DNA of 64,000 nucleotides from Mucilaginibacter gilvus (GCF_004054195.1 NZ_SBIW01000007.1:310001-374000); one strand, 5' to 3'; shown: positions 8,189 through 18,752, counted from the first letter of the stretch. Made by a program: numbers and translations. The notes: generated from the sequence alone by a model not told the origin.

Positions 8189-9490
8189 ATGTTAAAAAAT
8201 ATTACTACCCCTGAGCTGGAAAAAAGCCTTAGAGAAATTGCTAAAGCTAAAACAACACAAATCATTATACCAGGTAAAAACTATATCCCCGTTACCGGCA
8301 AGGTATTAGATGAGGAAGATGTATTACTTGGTGTTGATGCCGCATTAGACGGCTGGTTAACGGCAGGCCGTTTTGCCAATTCTTTTGAATACGATTTCGC
8401 CAAATATTTTGGTGCCCCAAAGGCATTACTTGTTAACTCAGGCTCGTCGGCTAATCTTGTTGCGTTTTATGCCCTTACTTCTACAAAATTGGGAGATCGC
8501 GCTGTAAAACCGGGCGACGAGGTAATCACTGTTGCCGCAGGTTTCCCAACCACAGTAAACCCAATAGTTCAATTTGGCGCTATACCTGTTTTTGTTGACG
8601 TGGATATTGCAACGCACAACGTAAAAGCCGAAGATATTGAAGCCGCCGTTTCGCCTAAAACAAAGGCTATAATGATCGCACATTCGCTTGGTAACCCATT
8701 CAATTTGGATGAGGTGATGCGTGTGGCAAAAAAATACAACCTTTGGGTGGTAGAAGATGATTGCGATTCTTTGGGTGCTACTTACCGCGGGCAAAAGACA
8801 GGGACTTTCGGCGATATTTCTACATTTTCATTCTATCCGGCCCACCATATCACAATGGGAGAGGGTGGTGCCGTACTGATAAACAACCCCGAACTGGCTA
8901 AAGTTGCGGAAAGTTTTAGAGACTGGGGTCGCGATTGTTATTGCGAGCCGGGTAAAGATAACACCTGCGGGTGCAGATTTTCGCAGCAATTGGGCTCGTT
9001 GCCTTATGGCTACGATCATAAATACACCTATTCGCACATTGGTTTCAATTTAAAAGTTACCGATATGCAGGCTGCCTTTGGTGTATCGCAATTAAAAAAA
9101 CTGGATCACTTTGTACAGCGCCGCCGCGAAAATTTCAAAGCTTTACACGAGCGTATGAAAGAACTGGAAGAGGTGTTTATCCTGCCAGAGGCTACCCAGC
9201 ATAGTGACCCTTCATGGTTTGGTTTTTTGCTTACATTACGTGAAGGAGATGCAGCCGATAGGCACATGCTTGTACAGCACCTGGAAGAAAAGAAGATAGG
9301 TACACGGTTGCTATTTGGAGGTAACTTACTACGTCAGCCCGCCTATGCCAATATTAATCATCGCACAATAGGAAATTTAGCCAATACCGATACGATCATG
9401 AACCAATCTTTTTGGTTGGGTGTGTGGCCGGGGCTAAACGAAACACATTACGATTACATGTTAGATGTAATTAAAGAGTATATAAGCTAA
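8189..9490 (+). CDS. rfbH: CDP-4-keto-6-deoxyglucose-3-dehydrase (E1)
   Basis: The 433-residue protein belongs to the DegT/DnrJ/EryC1 aminotransferase fold but has His instead of the PLP-binding Lys: H220 in [14 protein letters not shown]. This is the mark of E1, which uses PMP for a dehydration. The [2Fe-2S] ligands C192, C250, C252 and C260 stand in the E1 spacing C-x57-C-x-C-x7-C. E1 works with the E3 reductase encoded at 2621-3664. The gene begins 21 bases after the TPP enzyme and closes the CDP-sugar group. Confidence 0.96.
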   Translation: MLKNITTPELEKSLREIAKAKTTQIIIPGKNYIPVTGKVLDEEDVLLGVDAALDGWLTAGRFANSFEYDFAKYFGAPKALLVNSGSSANLVAFYALTSTKLGDRAVKPGDEVITVAAGFPTTVNPIVQFGAIPVFVDVDIATHNVKAEDIEAAVSPKTKAIMIAHSLGNPFNLDEVMRVAKKYNLWVVEDDCDSLGATYRGQKTGTFGDISTFSFYPAHHITMGEGGAVLINNPELAKVAESFRDWGRDCYCEPGKDNTCGCRFSQQLGSLPYGYDHKYTYSHIGFNLKVTDMQAAFGVSQLKKLDHFVQRRRENFKALHERMKELEEVFILPEATQHSDPSWFGFLLTLREGDAADRHMLVQHLEEKKIGTRLLFGGNLLRQPAYANINHRTIGNLANTDTIMNQSFWLGVWPGLNETHYDYMLDVIKEYIS

Positions 9491-9875
9491 GTTATTGCAA
9501 TCACTAAAATATATGTTCATCAAACAAGCATTAATTTTGGTATAATCTCCTAAGATAAAGGTTAGCGACAGCGGTGAATTTCAACGCAACGCGGTAATAT
9601 TTATAACTTACGATATTGTATTTACAGATGGGTTTTAGTGAAAATTATACAGCAAGAACGTTAGGTGAAACAATGCGCAATTAGGCGGATACAACCAGAA
9701 TAAATAATAAACCGGGCTTTAAATAGTAAAGTGGATTTTAGGAATGGAATTACCAGTTTTGTAAATCGGGTAAACCTGCAGGCGATGTGCCACGGTGAGT
9801 GTGAACCGTCATTAGCTGAAATGAAAAACGGAGATTATTATCTTAATAAAAATCTCATCAATAGCTCAAAGTAAA
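9491..9875. other. Gene-free region between rfbH and the flippase
   Basis: I see no gene in these 385 bases. A TATAAT string occurs at 9541-9546, but that is the E. coli -10 box and not the Bacteroidota one. The only signal is the break itself, which separates the sugar-nucleotide genes from the assembly genes. Confidence 0.5.
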
Positions 9876-11219
9876 ATGTTAATATTCTTAAAGAATATCT
9901 TAGCGAAGATAGGTATCGACGGTGCTATAGCTTTCACGCTTTTATCAAGAATTATCCAAGCCTTTGGGGGGATAGGATCATTAGTTTTTATTGGGGCTTT
10001 TCTTTCAGGAGATGAACGCGGATATTTTTATACATTTTCGAGCATCCTGGCTATTCAAGTTTTTTTCGAGTTGGGTTTAAGCGGCATTATTACGCAATAT
10101 ACGGCTCATGAATGTGCCCACCTGCAATGGGTAAACGGCAACCTACAGGGAGAGAGTTACTACAAATCCAGATTATCATCACTGCTCAGGTTTTTTATCA
10201 AATGGTTTGGCGTAATCAGCTTGCTTTTATTTTTGCTGTTAGTGGCAGCAGGTTTTTACTTCTTTTCCAACTACAACAAAGGTTCGCACGTTGCCTGGCA
10301 AAATCCATGGATACTGCTTTGCCTGGCTACTTCTTTAAATCTTTTTATCGATCCGTTGCTGGCTTTCATTGAAGGACTTGGTGATGTAAAGGATATGGCA
10401 AAAATACGGCTGATCCAAAAAACAACCAACGTAATATTGTTAATCGTTTTTTTTGTATTGGGTTTTAAACTATACTCTGCCGCGCTGGCATCGTTAGTAT
10501 CCATCTTAATAAATTACGCTCAAATCGTATTTACAAAACGTAAAGATAAATTGAGAACTATTTGGAAACTACTTGGAACTGATACAATAAATTACATGAC
10601 CGAAATTTTCCCTTTTCAGTGGCGTATCGCGTTAAGCTGGATAAGCGGATTTTTTATTTTCCAATTATTCAATCCAATTTTATTTGCATTTGAGGGGCCG
10701 GTTGTTGCCGGGCAAATGGGTATGTCGTTGCAAATTTTGAACGGTATTTCTGGCTTGTCAATGAGTTGGATAACTACCAAAGTGCCGCTCTTTTCGTCGT
10801 TAATTGCGCTTAAAAAATATGAAGAATTAAATGTGGTTTTTAAAAAAACGCTGAATAGTTTAATTGTAGTTAATTTTGGCATGATTGGACTCTTTTATCT
10901 ACTCTTTATGCTGCTTTATGTTAACCATTTGTCTTATAGTAATAGATTTTTAGCCCCTGTGCCGCTTGCATTACTTTGTGGAGCAACAATGGTTAATCAA
11001 ATGGTTTTTTCTTGGGCAACTTACTTAAGATGTCATAAGCAAGAGCCGTTTTTAATTATTTCGATTGTGATAGGTATACTTTGTTCTCTCTCAACCGTAA
11101 TTTTAGGTCGGTATTTTGGCGTATTAGGATTAGCCGGTGGTTACACTTTTATTACTTTTGTTATTTCCTTCCCCTGGGCATATTTTATATTTAAAGAAAA
11201 ACAATCCCAATGGCATTAA
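9876..11219 (+). CDS. Wzx-like oligosaccharide flippase
   Basis: The 447-residue protein is almost wholly hydrophobic, with about 12 membrane segments and few charged loops, as in the polysaccharide transport family of flippases. There is no signature catalytic motif to check. Its place beside glycosyltransferases and a Wzy-like polymerase supports a role in moving undecaprenyl-linked repeat units across the inner membrane. The ATG follows an AAGTAAA stretch, and no better start is seen. Confidence 0.82.
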   Translation: MLIFLKNILAKIGIDGAIAFTLLSRIIQAFGGIGSLVFIGAFLSGDERGYFYTFSSILAIQVFFELGLSGIITQYTAHECAHLQWVNGNLQGESYYKSRLSSLLRFFIKWFGVISLLLFLLLVAAGFYFFSNYNKGSHVAWQNPWILLCLATSLNLFIDPLLAFIEGLGDVKDMAKIRLIQKTTNVILLIVFFVLGFKLYSAALASLVSILINYAQIVFTKRKDKLRTIWKLLGTDTINYMTEIFPFQWRIALSWISGFFIFQLFNPILFAFEGPVVAGQMGMSLQILNGISGLSMSWITTKVPLFSSLIALKKYEELNVVFKKTLNSLIVVNFGMIGLFYLLFMLLYVNHLSYSNRFLAPVPLALLCGATMVNQMVFSWATYLRCHKQEPFLIISIVIGILCSLSTVILGRYFGVLGLAGGYTFITFVISFPWAYFIFKEKQSQWH

Positions 11220-11252
11220 CTAAGTTTTTCATCACTAATATAAACAGAAAAC

Positions 11253-12116
11253 ATGCCTAAAGTTTCTATCATAGTTCCTACTTACAATCGCTCTGTATAT
11301 TTGAAAGAAACTTTAAATTCTATTCTGAAGCAAAGTTTCGATGATTATGAAATAATCATTACCGACAATTGCTCTCCTGATGATACCGAGCAAGTGGTAA
11401 AATCAATTGCCGATCCGCGAATTGTGTATTCTAAAAATGCCCAAAATTTAGGATCTGTTAATAATTATAATAAATCGTTGGAACTGGTTAAAGGCGAATT
11501 GATACACCTTTTTAGCGATGATGACATTATGCTGGCGGATTGTTTAGCCGATAAGGTGGCAGTGTTTGAAAAATATCCTGAAGTGGCGATATTACACTCT
11601 GATATAAACACCATTGATAAAAACGGCCACATAATATCAAATAGCCATGCATTTAACGTTTATAAAAAGTGGGCAAAACTACACGCTACAAGCAGAATAT
11701 TTGATAAAAAACAGTACCATAAATTTTTAATGGCTAACAATTTCGTATGTATGCCCGCGGTAATGATGCGTACATCGGTATTCAAAAAAATAGGGTTTTT
11801 TGATTCAACTTTATCTTATATTGTAGATTGGCAATATTGGTTGAAAGCTTCATTGTTTTTTGATTTTTATTATATAAATAAAAAAACTATTTCGTACCGC
11901 ATACACGATACAAATACAGTAAAAAAACTTTCTTTGCGAATTTTAAATAATGAGTTTAATCACGTCTTAAAAGATCTAAGAGAGAACTATAAAGACTCGT
12001 TAGTAATTAAAAACAATCTGCAGGCTTTTTTAATTAAATTATATTACAACGGTTTTCATAGGCATTACTATACCAATTATGTACGCTGGTTACTCGAGTT
12101 TATAAAACCTAATTAA
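11253..12116 (+). CDS. Family 2 glycosyltransferase
   Basis: The 287-residue GT-A protein begins with [19 protein letters not shown] and has TDNCSPDD and the metal-binding FSDDD motif (around residue 90). It should add a sugar from a nucleotide donor to the growing lipid-linked repeat unit on the cytoplasmic side. Donor and acceptor cannot be read from the sequence. It lies 33 bases after the flippase and is AT-rich like its neighbours. Confidence 0.9.
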   Translation: MPKVSIIVPTYNRSVYLKETLNSILKQSFDDYEIIITDNCSPDDTEQVVKSIADPRIVYSKNAQNLGSVNNYNKSLELVKGELIHLFSDDDIMLADCLADKVAVFEKYPEVAILHSDINTIDKNGHIISNSHAFNVYKKWAKLHATSRIFDKKQYHKFLMANNFVCMPAVMMRTSVFKKIGFFDSTLSYIVDWQYWLKASLFFDFYYINKKTISYRIHDTNTVKKLSLRILNNEFNHVLKDLRENYKDSLVIKNNLQAFLIKLYYNGFHRHYYTNYVRWLLEFIKPN

Positions 12117-12144
12117 CCCACAATTAATTTTAGCCATTTTTATC

Positions 12145-12708
12145 ATGTTTATAACAAACCTGCTTCATCAGTATTTATCGCACTTTAAAATGCAATGTAG
12201 GCTGGCGCACCTATCAAGCCGCTTTAAATGCTATATTCATCATTCTACTGGTTTTTATTATGACGATGTAAACGACGTACAAATAGGAGCAGGGTGCTCA
12301 ATAGGAATTAATAATGTGATTTTTTGCACTAATGAACAAACCAAAGGGAAGCGGGCAAAATTAATTATAGGAGATGGCACTTCTTTTGGCGAAATGAATA
12401 GTATCAGAGCATCTGGTGGTGATATAATTATTGGTAAAAAATGCCTTATATCTCAATTTGTAAATATTGTGGGTAGTAACCACGCTATTAATCCCAATGA
12501 GAATATTAAAGACCAACTTTGGGATGACACAAAAACAGGTGTTACTATTGGCGATGATGTTTGGATTGGTAGCGGCTGTACTATTTTACCTGGCGTTACT
12601 ATAGAGCGTGGAGCTATTATTGCAGCCGGATCGGTAGTGACTAAAGATGTTAAAGCTTTCACTATAGTGGGTGGTGTGCCAGCCGCATTTATCAAGAACA
12701 GGGTTTAG
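12145..12708 (+). CDS. Left-handed beta-helix acyltransferase (WbbJ-like)
   Basis: The 187-residue protein has hexapeptide repeats through its second half ([19 protein letters not shown], then [11 protein letters not shown] and VGGVPA), the standard C-terminal layout of sugar O-acetyltransferases. The catalytic His is probably in GSNHAI. It would acetylate a residue of the repeat unit, using acetyl-CoA. It starts 28 bases after the GT2 stop. The acyl group and target are unknown. Confidence 0.85.
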   Translation: MFITNLLHQYLSHFKMQCRLAHLSSRFKCYIHHSTGFYYDDVNDVQIGAGCSIGINNVIFCTNEQTKGKRAKLIIGDGTSFGEMNSIRASGGDIIIGKKCLISQFVNIVGSNHAINPNENIKDQLWDDTKTGVTIGDDVWIGSGCTILPGVTIERGAIIAAGSVVTKDVKAFTIVGGVPAAFIKNRV

Positions 12709-12718
12709 CAATTATTAA

Positions 12719-13885
12719 ATGAAAAGAGTTTTATATGTTTTCGGGGGTGAAGAAGCCTCAGGTGCCGAATTCGTGATACAGAGGCTATTTAAATACAATA
12801 CCGCAGTTGTAGAACCGCACTTATTTGTATCGCCCGGCAAATTTGCAGATGAAGTTGTCAACAATAAAATTTGCCCGGTAACCCAGCTAAATGCTTTAAA
12901 AAAGTTAAACAGGGCAAGAATTAAAGGGTTCGGGTTTATAATTAAAGCACTAAAAAATTATTTTGTGGTATCTGGCAAGGTGCTTGACTATGTTAGGAAA
13001 AATAACATTGATATTGTACATGCTAATACAATAGTTCCTGCTTCTTACTTAATTCCCGCAATAGTATGGTCAAAAATCACGTTCAAAAAAACAAAGTGGT
13101 TTTGGAGCGACCACGATCTTCAATACTTCTCGCAAATAGATCATATTGTTTCTAAACTTTGCTTAAAACTATTTGATGCTACTTTAGTAGTATCTGATGC
13201 AGTGAAAAAAAAATTCGGATCGGCCAGTGAAAAATTAATGATATTATACAATGGGCTCGACTTAAATGATTTTATTGAAAATGATACGCTAAGGCGGAAT
13301 TTTAGAGAAAAGTATAATATAGCAGATAACCAATTGCTATTTTGCATTGCAGGTGTCGTATCGCCCCGAAAAGGCCAGATTATGCTAATTAAAGTATTTA
13401 GCCAATTGGCAGCCAAATATGATCATATTAAGTTGGTATTTGCCGGGCGTTTATCAGAAGATACACCCGAATATTATCAAACATTTTTGGGCGAAGTAGA
13501 AAAGAATAAAGAAAGCATCCTATACATAGGAAAAGTAAATGATATGGTATCGCTTTATAACGGTATCGACGTTTTGTATAATAATAGCAGTAACGAGGGT
13601 AGCGAACCGCTTGGCACAACAATATTAGAAGCAATGGCAATGCATAAAATTGTAATAGCATCAAAAGTGGGCGGATCGCCTGAAATAGTCACAGATAAAA
13701 AAGATGGTTTCCTGTTTAATGCAGATAATGAAAGTGCTTTAATGGACATTACGGCGCAAGTGATCGATAACTGGTACAACCTAACTGCAATGCGGGCTCA
13801 AGCCAGCATCGCGATAAAGGAACGGTTTGATATTGAAATTATGGCCAGTAATTACAATGGTATAATAATGGCAAATACTAACTAA
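12719..13885 (+). CDS. Family 4 glycosyltransferase
   Basis: The 388-residue GT-B protein has the C-terminal donor domain signs GVVSPRKGQ, NSSNEGSEPLGTTILEAMA and KVGGSPEIV, with the two conserved glutamates in the E-x7-E-type region. The family is retaining and uses nucleotide sugars. The stop lies 5 bases before the start of the polymerase gene, which suggests one transcript. Confidence 0.88.
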   Translation: MKRVLYVFGGEEASGAEFVIQRLFKYNTAVVEPHLFVSPGKFADEVVNNKICPVTQLNALKKLNRARIKGFGFIIKALKNYFVVSGKVLDYVRKNNIDIVHANTIVPASYLIPAIVWSKITFKKTKWFWSDHDLQYFSQIDHIVSKLCLKLFDATLVVSDAVKKKFGSASEKLMILYNGLDLNDFIENDTLRRNFREKYNIADNQLLFCIAGVVSPRKGQIMLIKVFSQLAAKYDHIKLVFAGRLSEDTPEYYQTFLGEVEKNKESILYIGKVNDMVSLYNGIDVLYNNSSNEGSEPLGTTILEAMAMHKIVIASKVGGSPEIVTDKKDGFLFNADNESALMDITAQVIDNWYNLTAMRAQASIAIKERFDIEIMASNYNGIIMANTN

Positions 13886-13890
13886 TTGTA

Positions 13891-15141
13891 ATGAACGGTT
13901 TATTGATATTTCTTGGCAGTTCTGTGTATTTGTGTGGTTCATACCTGGTATGGCCAAGCAGGTATAACATCACAGCCCATTTAAATATCGCATTTGTGTT
14001 TATTGCTTTTTTCGTTCCTGCAATCATCCTTAATAATTACGAAGAGTATTCACCGGATATTGTTGATCTATATGTTCAGCTATTAACGGTAGGGGGCATT
14101 TGCTACGTTATTGGGCTGTTTATTGGGTTTAACATTAAACCCTGGCGAACATCGCTTTCGTTTGATGTTTTAAGTTCCGCGATGTATAGTAAGCGGGTTG
14201 TTAATGTAACCGCTATCATGCTTATTTTAGCTATTGCGGGCGAAAGTTTTGGTTATTTATTAATGGGGTACGTGCCGATGTTTGCTGCAGACCCTTTGGC
14301 CGCGAAATTTTTTCGGAACCAATATGCGGTACCCTTTTATGTATCTATTATTTATCTGTCTTCTTTTTTCGTTTTGTCAACATTAGTGCCTATAAGTCTC
14401 ATGATCTGGTATCAGGACAAAAAGAAGGTATTTTTTTTAATTCTATCTTTTTTGGCGGTATCGCTGATGATGATGTCATTGGCGAGGAGCGCTGCTTTCA
14501 GTGGTATTATTTTGTTTGTTGCCGTGATCATGAGCTTTAAAAATAAAAAAACGTTTTTTTTATTTATTATATTAATTTTTTGCGCCTATGGCTTCAGTTC
14601 GGTATTTTATTTTATTACCGGCATAAGAAACTTTACGGATGTAGGGTTTAAAACAGACCATATTTTTTGGCGTGTACTTTCTTCAGGAACCATCGATATT
14701 GATGATCAATTAAATTTTTTAACCTATTTTGATAAAAATCCGGAATGGACTTATGGCCGTACAGTTTATGGCGGTCTGATACCCAGCCATTATTTTTGGA
14801 ATCCGGCTGTTTATACCCTTAGGGTAGTTAACCCGGGTAGTGATTTAAACACGCTGATTTCGGGCGGGTTGAGGTTGCCTGCCCCTATATGGGGTTACGT
14901 GTCGTTCCAATGGCCCGGCGTTGTTATGTTTTGTTTTCTCTCGGGAATGATTAAAGGCATGATGGCAAAATTCACAAAGCACTGGGTATCTAAACACAAA
15001 ACTTTATTAATAATAGTAATTGTAATGGCAATCAATATTTTTGTATTTGAGCCGGCTTGTTACTTCTTTGTAATGTCTAACTATTCAATACCGCCATTAA
15101 TATTGATGCTTTTCTACATGTATAGAATTAAGTTAAAGTAG
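13891..15141 (+). CDS. Wzy-like O-antigen/EPS polymerase
   Basis: The 416-residue protein has about ten to eleven predicted membrane helices and one long periplasmic loop in its second half (roughly residues 250-330, with YFDKNPEWTYGRTVYGGL). This pattern fits the oligosaccharide repeat unit polymerase family. Wzy proteins vary so much that the call rests on topology plus position next to flippase and glycosyltransferases. The loop motif with Tyr-Gly-Arg-Thr resembles that in related repeat-unit polymerases. Confidence 0.82.
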   Translation: MNGLLIFLGSSVYLCGSYLVWPSRYNITAHLNIAFVFIAFFVPAIILNNYEEYSPDIVDLYVQLLTVGGICYVIGLFIGFNIKPWRTSLSFDVLSSAMYSKRVVNVTAIMLILAIAGESFGYLLMGYVPMFAADPLAAKFFRNQYAVPFYVSIIYLSSFFVLSTLVPISLMIWYQDKKKVFFLILSFLAVSLMMMSLARSAAFSGIILFVAVIMSFKNKKTFFLFIILIFCAYGFSSVFYFITGIRNFTDVGFKTDHIFWRVLSSGTIDIDDQLNFLTYFDKNPEWTYGRTVYGGLIPSHYFWNPAVYTLRVVNPGSDLNTLISGGLRLPAPIWGYVSFQWPGVVMFCFLSGMIKGMMAKFTKHWVSKHKTLLIIVIVMAINIFVFEPACYFFVMSNYSIPPLILMLFYMYRIKLK

Positions 15142-15198
15142 TTTGCTTTTTTATAAAAGGCTTTTTTAGCTCATGCCAATATCATAACCCAATTTTAA

Positions 15199-16272
15199 AT
15201 GTTCACATTAAACAGTAGATTTTTAACTCAAAATTTAACAGGTGTACAACGCTATGCCTATGAGTTGTTTAAACAAATAAATAAAAGAACTGAGGATGCC
15301 AGCTATGTATTACCGGCTCAGCCTGTAATTGACAAATATGAAATACCAGAAGGCTTAAAACTGCAAAAAACCGGAAAATATAAAAGTCACGTATGGGAAC
15401 AATTAGAACTTCCCGCTTACTTAAATAAATTAGCAAAGAAGCCGCTTCTATTAAACCTTTGTAATACAGCCCCACTTTTTTACAAAAATCAAATTGTTAC
15501 GGTACACGATATTGCCTACATGCGTGGTAACTGGCATAGCCGCAGTTTTCGTTCGCTTTATAAGGTTATAATACCAACGGTTTTAAAAAACAGTAAGCAT
15601 GTGATAACAGTGAGCGAGTTTTCAAAAGCAGAAATAATGGATGCTTACAAAATTGCTGGTGATAAAATATCGGTTGTGTATAACGCCGGGTTTTCTGCTC
15701 CAGATATTGAAAAAAGCGACAGAGGGGATTTGGAATTAAAATATCCTTACATTTTGTCCGTTGGCTCCATAGATCCACGAAAAAACCTTAAGCGTTTAAT
15801 AAAGGCCTTTCTTAATTTAAAGCAAACAGATTTTACGTTATATCTTACAGGCGCTTATAATGCTAATTTTAAAACTGACCCCGAGTTAGATGTACTGCTT
15901 AAAAACAATGAGGAACGTATCGTTTTTTTAGGTTACCGAACCGATGCAGAATTGATTTACCTTTATCAGAACGCATTGTGCTTTGCTTACCCATCGTTGT
16001 ATGAAGGGTTTGGCCTTCCGCCTGTTGAGGCAATGGCAGCGGGTTGCCCGGTAATTACCAGCGGAATAACAAGTTTGCCCGAAATATGTGGTAGCGCCGC
16101 TTTGTATTGCGATCCGCTTAACATTCCCGACATCACATCCAAAATGGACAATATGATTGAAGATAGCTACCTGCGCGAAAATCTTATAGCACAAGGGTAT
16201 GAAAATGCCGGAAAGTATTCATGGCAATTGTCTGGTAAATTATTGATGGATGTTATAAATAACTATATATAA
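15199..16272 (+). CDS. Family 4 glycosyltransferase (mannosyltransferase-like)
   Basis: The 357-residue GT-B enzyme shows LTGVQRYAYEL at its N-terminus, the GSIDPRKNLKRLIKAF phosphate-site stretch, and YPSLYEGFGLPPVEAMAAG with the paired catalytic glutamates. Enzymes with this form often transfer mannose or rhamnose, but the donor is not certain. It is separated from the polymerase by 57 bases. Confidence 0.9.
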   Translation: MFTLNSRFLTQNLTGVQRYAYELFKQINKRTEDASYVLPAQPVIDKYEIPEGLKLQKTGKYKSHVWEQLELPAYLNKLAKKPLLLNLCNTAPLFYKNQIVTVHDIAYMRGNWHSRSFRSLYKVIIPTVLKNSKHVITVSEFSKAEIMDAYKIAGDKISVVYNAGFSAPDIEKSDRGDLELKYPYILSVGSIDPRKNLKRLIKAFLNLKQTDFTLYLTGAYNANFKTDPELDVLLKNNEERIVFLGYRTDAELIYLYQNALCFAYPSLYEGFGLPPVEAMAAGCPVITSGITSLPEICGSAALYCDPLNIPDITSKMDNMIEDSYLRENLIAQGYENAGKYSWQLSGKLLMDVINNYI

Positions 16273-16373
16273 GCCGCTATATTTCATATTAGTTACAATG
16301 TACCTCATTTATTTATGCAGCAAACTAATAGTTAAATCGGTAATTTCGCCATTTAACACGTTTATATAATCAA

Positions 16374-17489
16374 ATGGGCAAAATTAGGACCTTGCTTGCT
16401 TTATCTGTTGTAATGTTTCACTGCGGTTCCATTTTCGGGGTTACCCTTATCGGTGGTGGCCTTCCCGTTCAAGCCTTTTTTATAATCTCAGGATTTTACA
16501 TGTCTATGGTTCTCAATGAGAAATATATAGGTGCAAACAATTCATATAAGCTTTTTTTGAGTAACAGGCTTTTAAGGCTTTACCCCATTTACTGGGTAGT
16601 GCTTATATTAACTGTATTAGGCGGGGTTTTGTTAGCGGCAAAGGCCCATACCATACACATAAACAAATTTGAAGGATATTTTGCCTTACAAGGTTACGTA
16701 CCCTCTGTTGCATTTATGATTATCAATCAGGTTGTTATATTCGGGCAAGATCTGGTATACTCATTAGCTATAGATCCAGCAAACGGGCACTTGTTTTTCA
16801 CAACCCTGGCCGAAAATGGAAAACCACCATTAACCACCTTGCTAATGGTGCCACCAGCCTGGACACTTGGGGTAGAACTAACATTTTATTTAGTTGCTCC
16901 ATTTATTTTGCGCAGGAAGGCAGGTATAATAGTTTCCCTGATCGTATTGTCTTTTTTATTGCGGGTTTGCTTACTTTACATGTACGGCTCGGCGGTAGAA
17001 CTTTGGATGTACAAGTTTTTCCCTACATCGTTAATGTTCTTTTTGTTAGGCTATGTATGTTATCGCATGTACGTAAGGTTGAAAAATGTAAAACTTAATA
17101 ATAAGCTGGGCTATGTGGTACTTATACTCCTGGTTTTAGAAACGTTTCTTTATCCTTATTTACCAGATTTTAGACTGGCATATTTTCCTTTCGGTTTTCT
17201 TGACACGCTTTATCTAACATCAATTACTTTTGCGGTACCGTTTTTATTTATTCATTTCAAATCAAATACATTGGATAACAAGATCGGCGAATTATCCTAT
17301 CCAATTTATATATGCCATAAGTTGTTTTTTTACATATTAAGAAGCATGCATTTTTTATCGGGCCAATTCTTTGGGCTTTATGTGGTAATAGGTACTATAA
17401 TATTTGCGATACTTTTAACCAAATTAGTAACCTTACCAATTGAAAAGTACCGGCAATCACGATTAATAAGACAAAGGAGCAACGGTTGA
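16374..17489 (+). CDS. Acyltransferase 3 (OafA/YrhL) family membrane protein
   Basis: The 371-residue protein starts directly with a membrane helix that ends in the family's conserved FH (IRTLLALSVVMFHCG), then has about nine more helices. An R-[LI]-x-R-[LI]-x-P-like motif follows as SNRLLRLYPIYW. Such proteins carry acyl groups across the inner membrane and O-acylate surface glycans. With the hexapeptide enzyme at 12145 the locus has two unrelated acylation enzymes. The N-terminus is shorter than usual, but no in-frame start upstream looks better. Confidence 0.87.
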   Translation: MGKIRTLLALSVVMFHCGSIFGVTLIGGGLPVQAFFIISGFYMSMVLNEKYIGANNSYKLFLSNRLLRLYPIYWVVLILTVLGGVLLAAKAHTIHINKFEGYFALQGYVPSVAFMIINQVVIFGQDLVYSLAIDPANGHLFFTTLAENGKPPLTTLLMVPPAWTLGVELTFYLVAPFILRRKAGIIVSLIVLSFLLRVCLLYMYGSAVELWMYKFFPTSLMFFLLGYVCYRMYVRLKNVKLNNKLGYVVLILLVLETFLYPYLPDFRLAYFPFGFLDTLYLTSITFAVPFLFIHFKSNTLDNKIGELSYPIYICHKLFFYILRSMHFLSGQFFGLYVVIGTIIFAILLTKLVTLPIEKYRQSRLIRQRSNG

Positions 17490-17690
17490 CATATTTCTAC
17501 CATCAAACCAAAATTGCCAACAATTAGTTACCGGTCTTAAAGAACATTTAATCTTAGCTGGTGTTACAACAACTTTTAAGGGATGCAGCATATTTGGTAA
17601 GAAGGCTATATACAATTTAAGTAAAGGCGATACTGTTGATAGAATAAGATATCAATAATTTAAGTATAATATATTACAAAAGGAATAAGG

Positions 17691-18752
17691 ATGAGGATAT
17701 TAGTTGTTGACGAGCTTTGCCCACCACAACTTGGGGGAATACAGGTTAGGTTTAAAGGACTTGCCAAGCAATGGGCTGCAATGGGCCACGAAGTACATGT
17801 AACCGCGATAGATCACCTGGGCACATCATCCGAAAAGGAAGTGATAGACGGGATAAATTACCATCGCATCATGAAAGATGATGGTTATTATAAGAGCGGC
17901 CCTTTTGGAAGAAAGGTGAGCACCATATTTACCTACACGTTTAAGCTCAAACCTTTTTTTAAGCAGGAATGGGACCTCATCATTTTTTGCCAGTTCCCTA
18001 TGTTGCCGCAGATATTTTATAAGCTATTTTATAAAAAGCGCGCAAAAACGGCTCTCGATTTTGTAGAATACCGTGGCTCCAGGCTTTGGAAGATCATCAA
18101 TAATATCATCCTCAACGCGGCAGACCAGGTAATTTGTATAAGTAACCACGTAAAACAATGTGTGCTGGAACACCGTAAAGATAATCTCCATATAATACCC
18201 AGTTTTGTTGATACAACAGGTGCTGTTTCGGCAAGTAAAACAAACTATATATTTATGGGGCGTATGGTAGAGCACAAACACCCGGAGCATGCTATACAAG
18301 CTGTTTTGGCATACAACGAAACCTATAACAAAAATATGCCATTGCAAATGATGGGCGGTGGTGGCATGCTGCAAGAGTTGAAAACAGAATACGCCGGCAA
18401 TGGTTGTATCACCTTCCTCGGCAGTGTTGATGATGAGGTAAAACAGCAGGTGCTGGCAAACGGCCGCATCCTTATTTTACCTTCGGAGCGGGAAGGTCTG
18501 CCGATAGTTGTTATAGAAGCAATGTCCTACGGGGTGCCAACAATAACAACCGATTACCCCGGTAACGGAACACAATTTTTTGTCACCGAAGAACAAATTG
18601 GCAAAGTAGCACAGCCCGATGTAAATGATATTGCAAAAAAAATAAAGGAAATAGAGGACGACTATGATGCGTTTGTTAACCGCTGTAACCAGATAAAAGA
18701 CAACTACGATACAAAGGTTATTGCACAAAAATATTTGGATATCTTCCGCTAA
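17691..18752 (+). CDS. Family 4 glycosyltransferase
   Basis: The 353-residue GT-B enzyme opens with ILVVDELCPPQLGGIQ, a typical GT4 start with the Gly-rich acceptor-site loop. It contains FMGRMVEHKHPEHAI and LPSEREGLPIVVIEAM with the catalytic glutamate pair. A purine-rich AGGAATAAGG lies just before the ATG. It is separated from the acyltransferase by about 200 bases with no gene. This is the fourth non-initiating glycosyltransferase of the locus. Confidence 0.89.
   Translation: MRILVVDELCPPQLGGIQVRFKGLAKQWAAMGHEVHVTAIDHLGTSSEKEVIDGINYHRIMKDDGYYKSGPFGRKVSTIFTYTFKLKPFFKQEWDLIIFCQFPMLPQIFYKLFYKKRAKTALDFVEYRGSRLWKIINNIILNAADQVICISNHVKQCVLEHRKDNLHIIPSFVDTTGAVSASKTNYIFMGRMVEHKHPEHAIQAVLAYNETYNKNMPLQMMGGGGMLQELKTEYAGNGCITFLGSVDDEVKQQVLANGRILILPSEREGLPIVVIEAMSYGVPTITTDYPGNGTQFFVTEEQIGKVAQPDVNDIAKKIKEIEDDYDAFVNRCNQIKDNYDTKVIAQKYLDIFR

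Noticed and set aside
9541..9546. TATAAT string in the rfbH-flippase gap
   Set aside because: It is the E. coli-type -10 box; the primary sigma of Bacteroidota reads TAnnTTTG, and no matching box or spacing is present.
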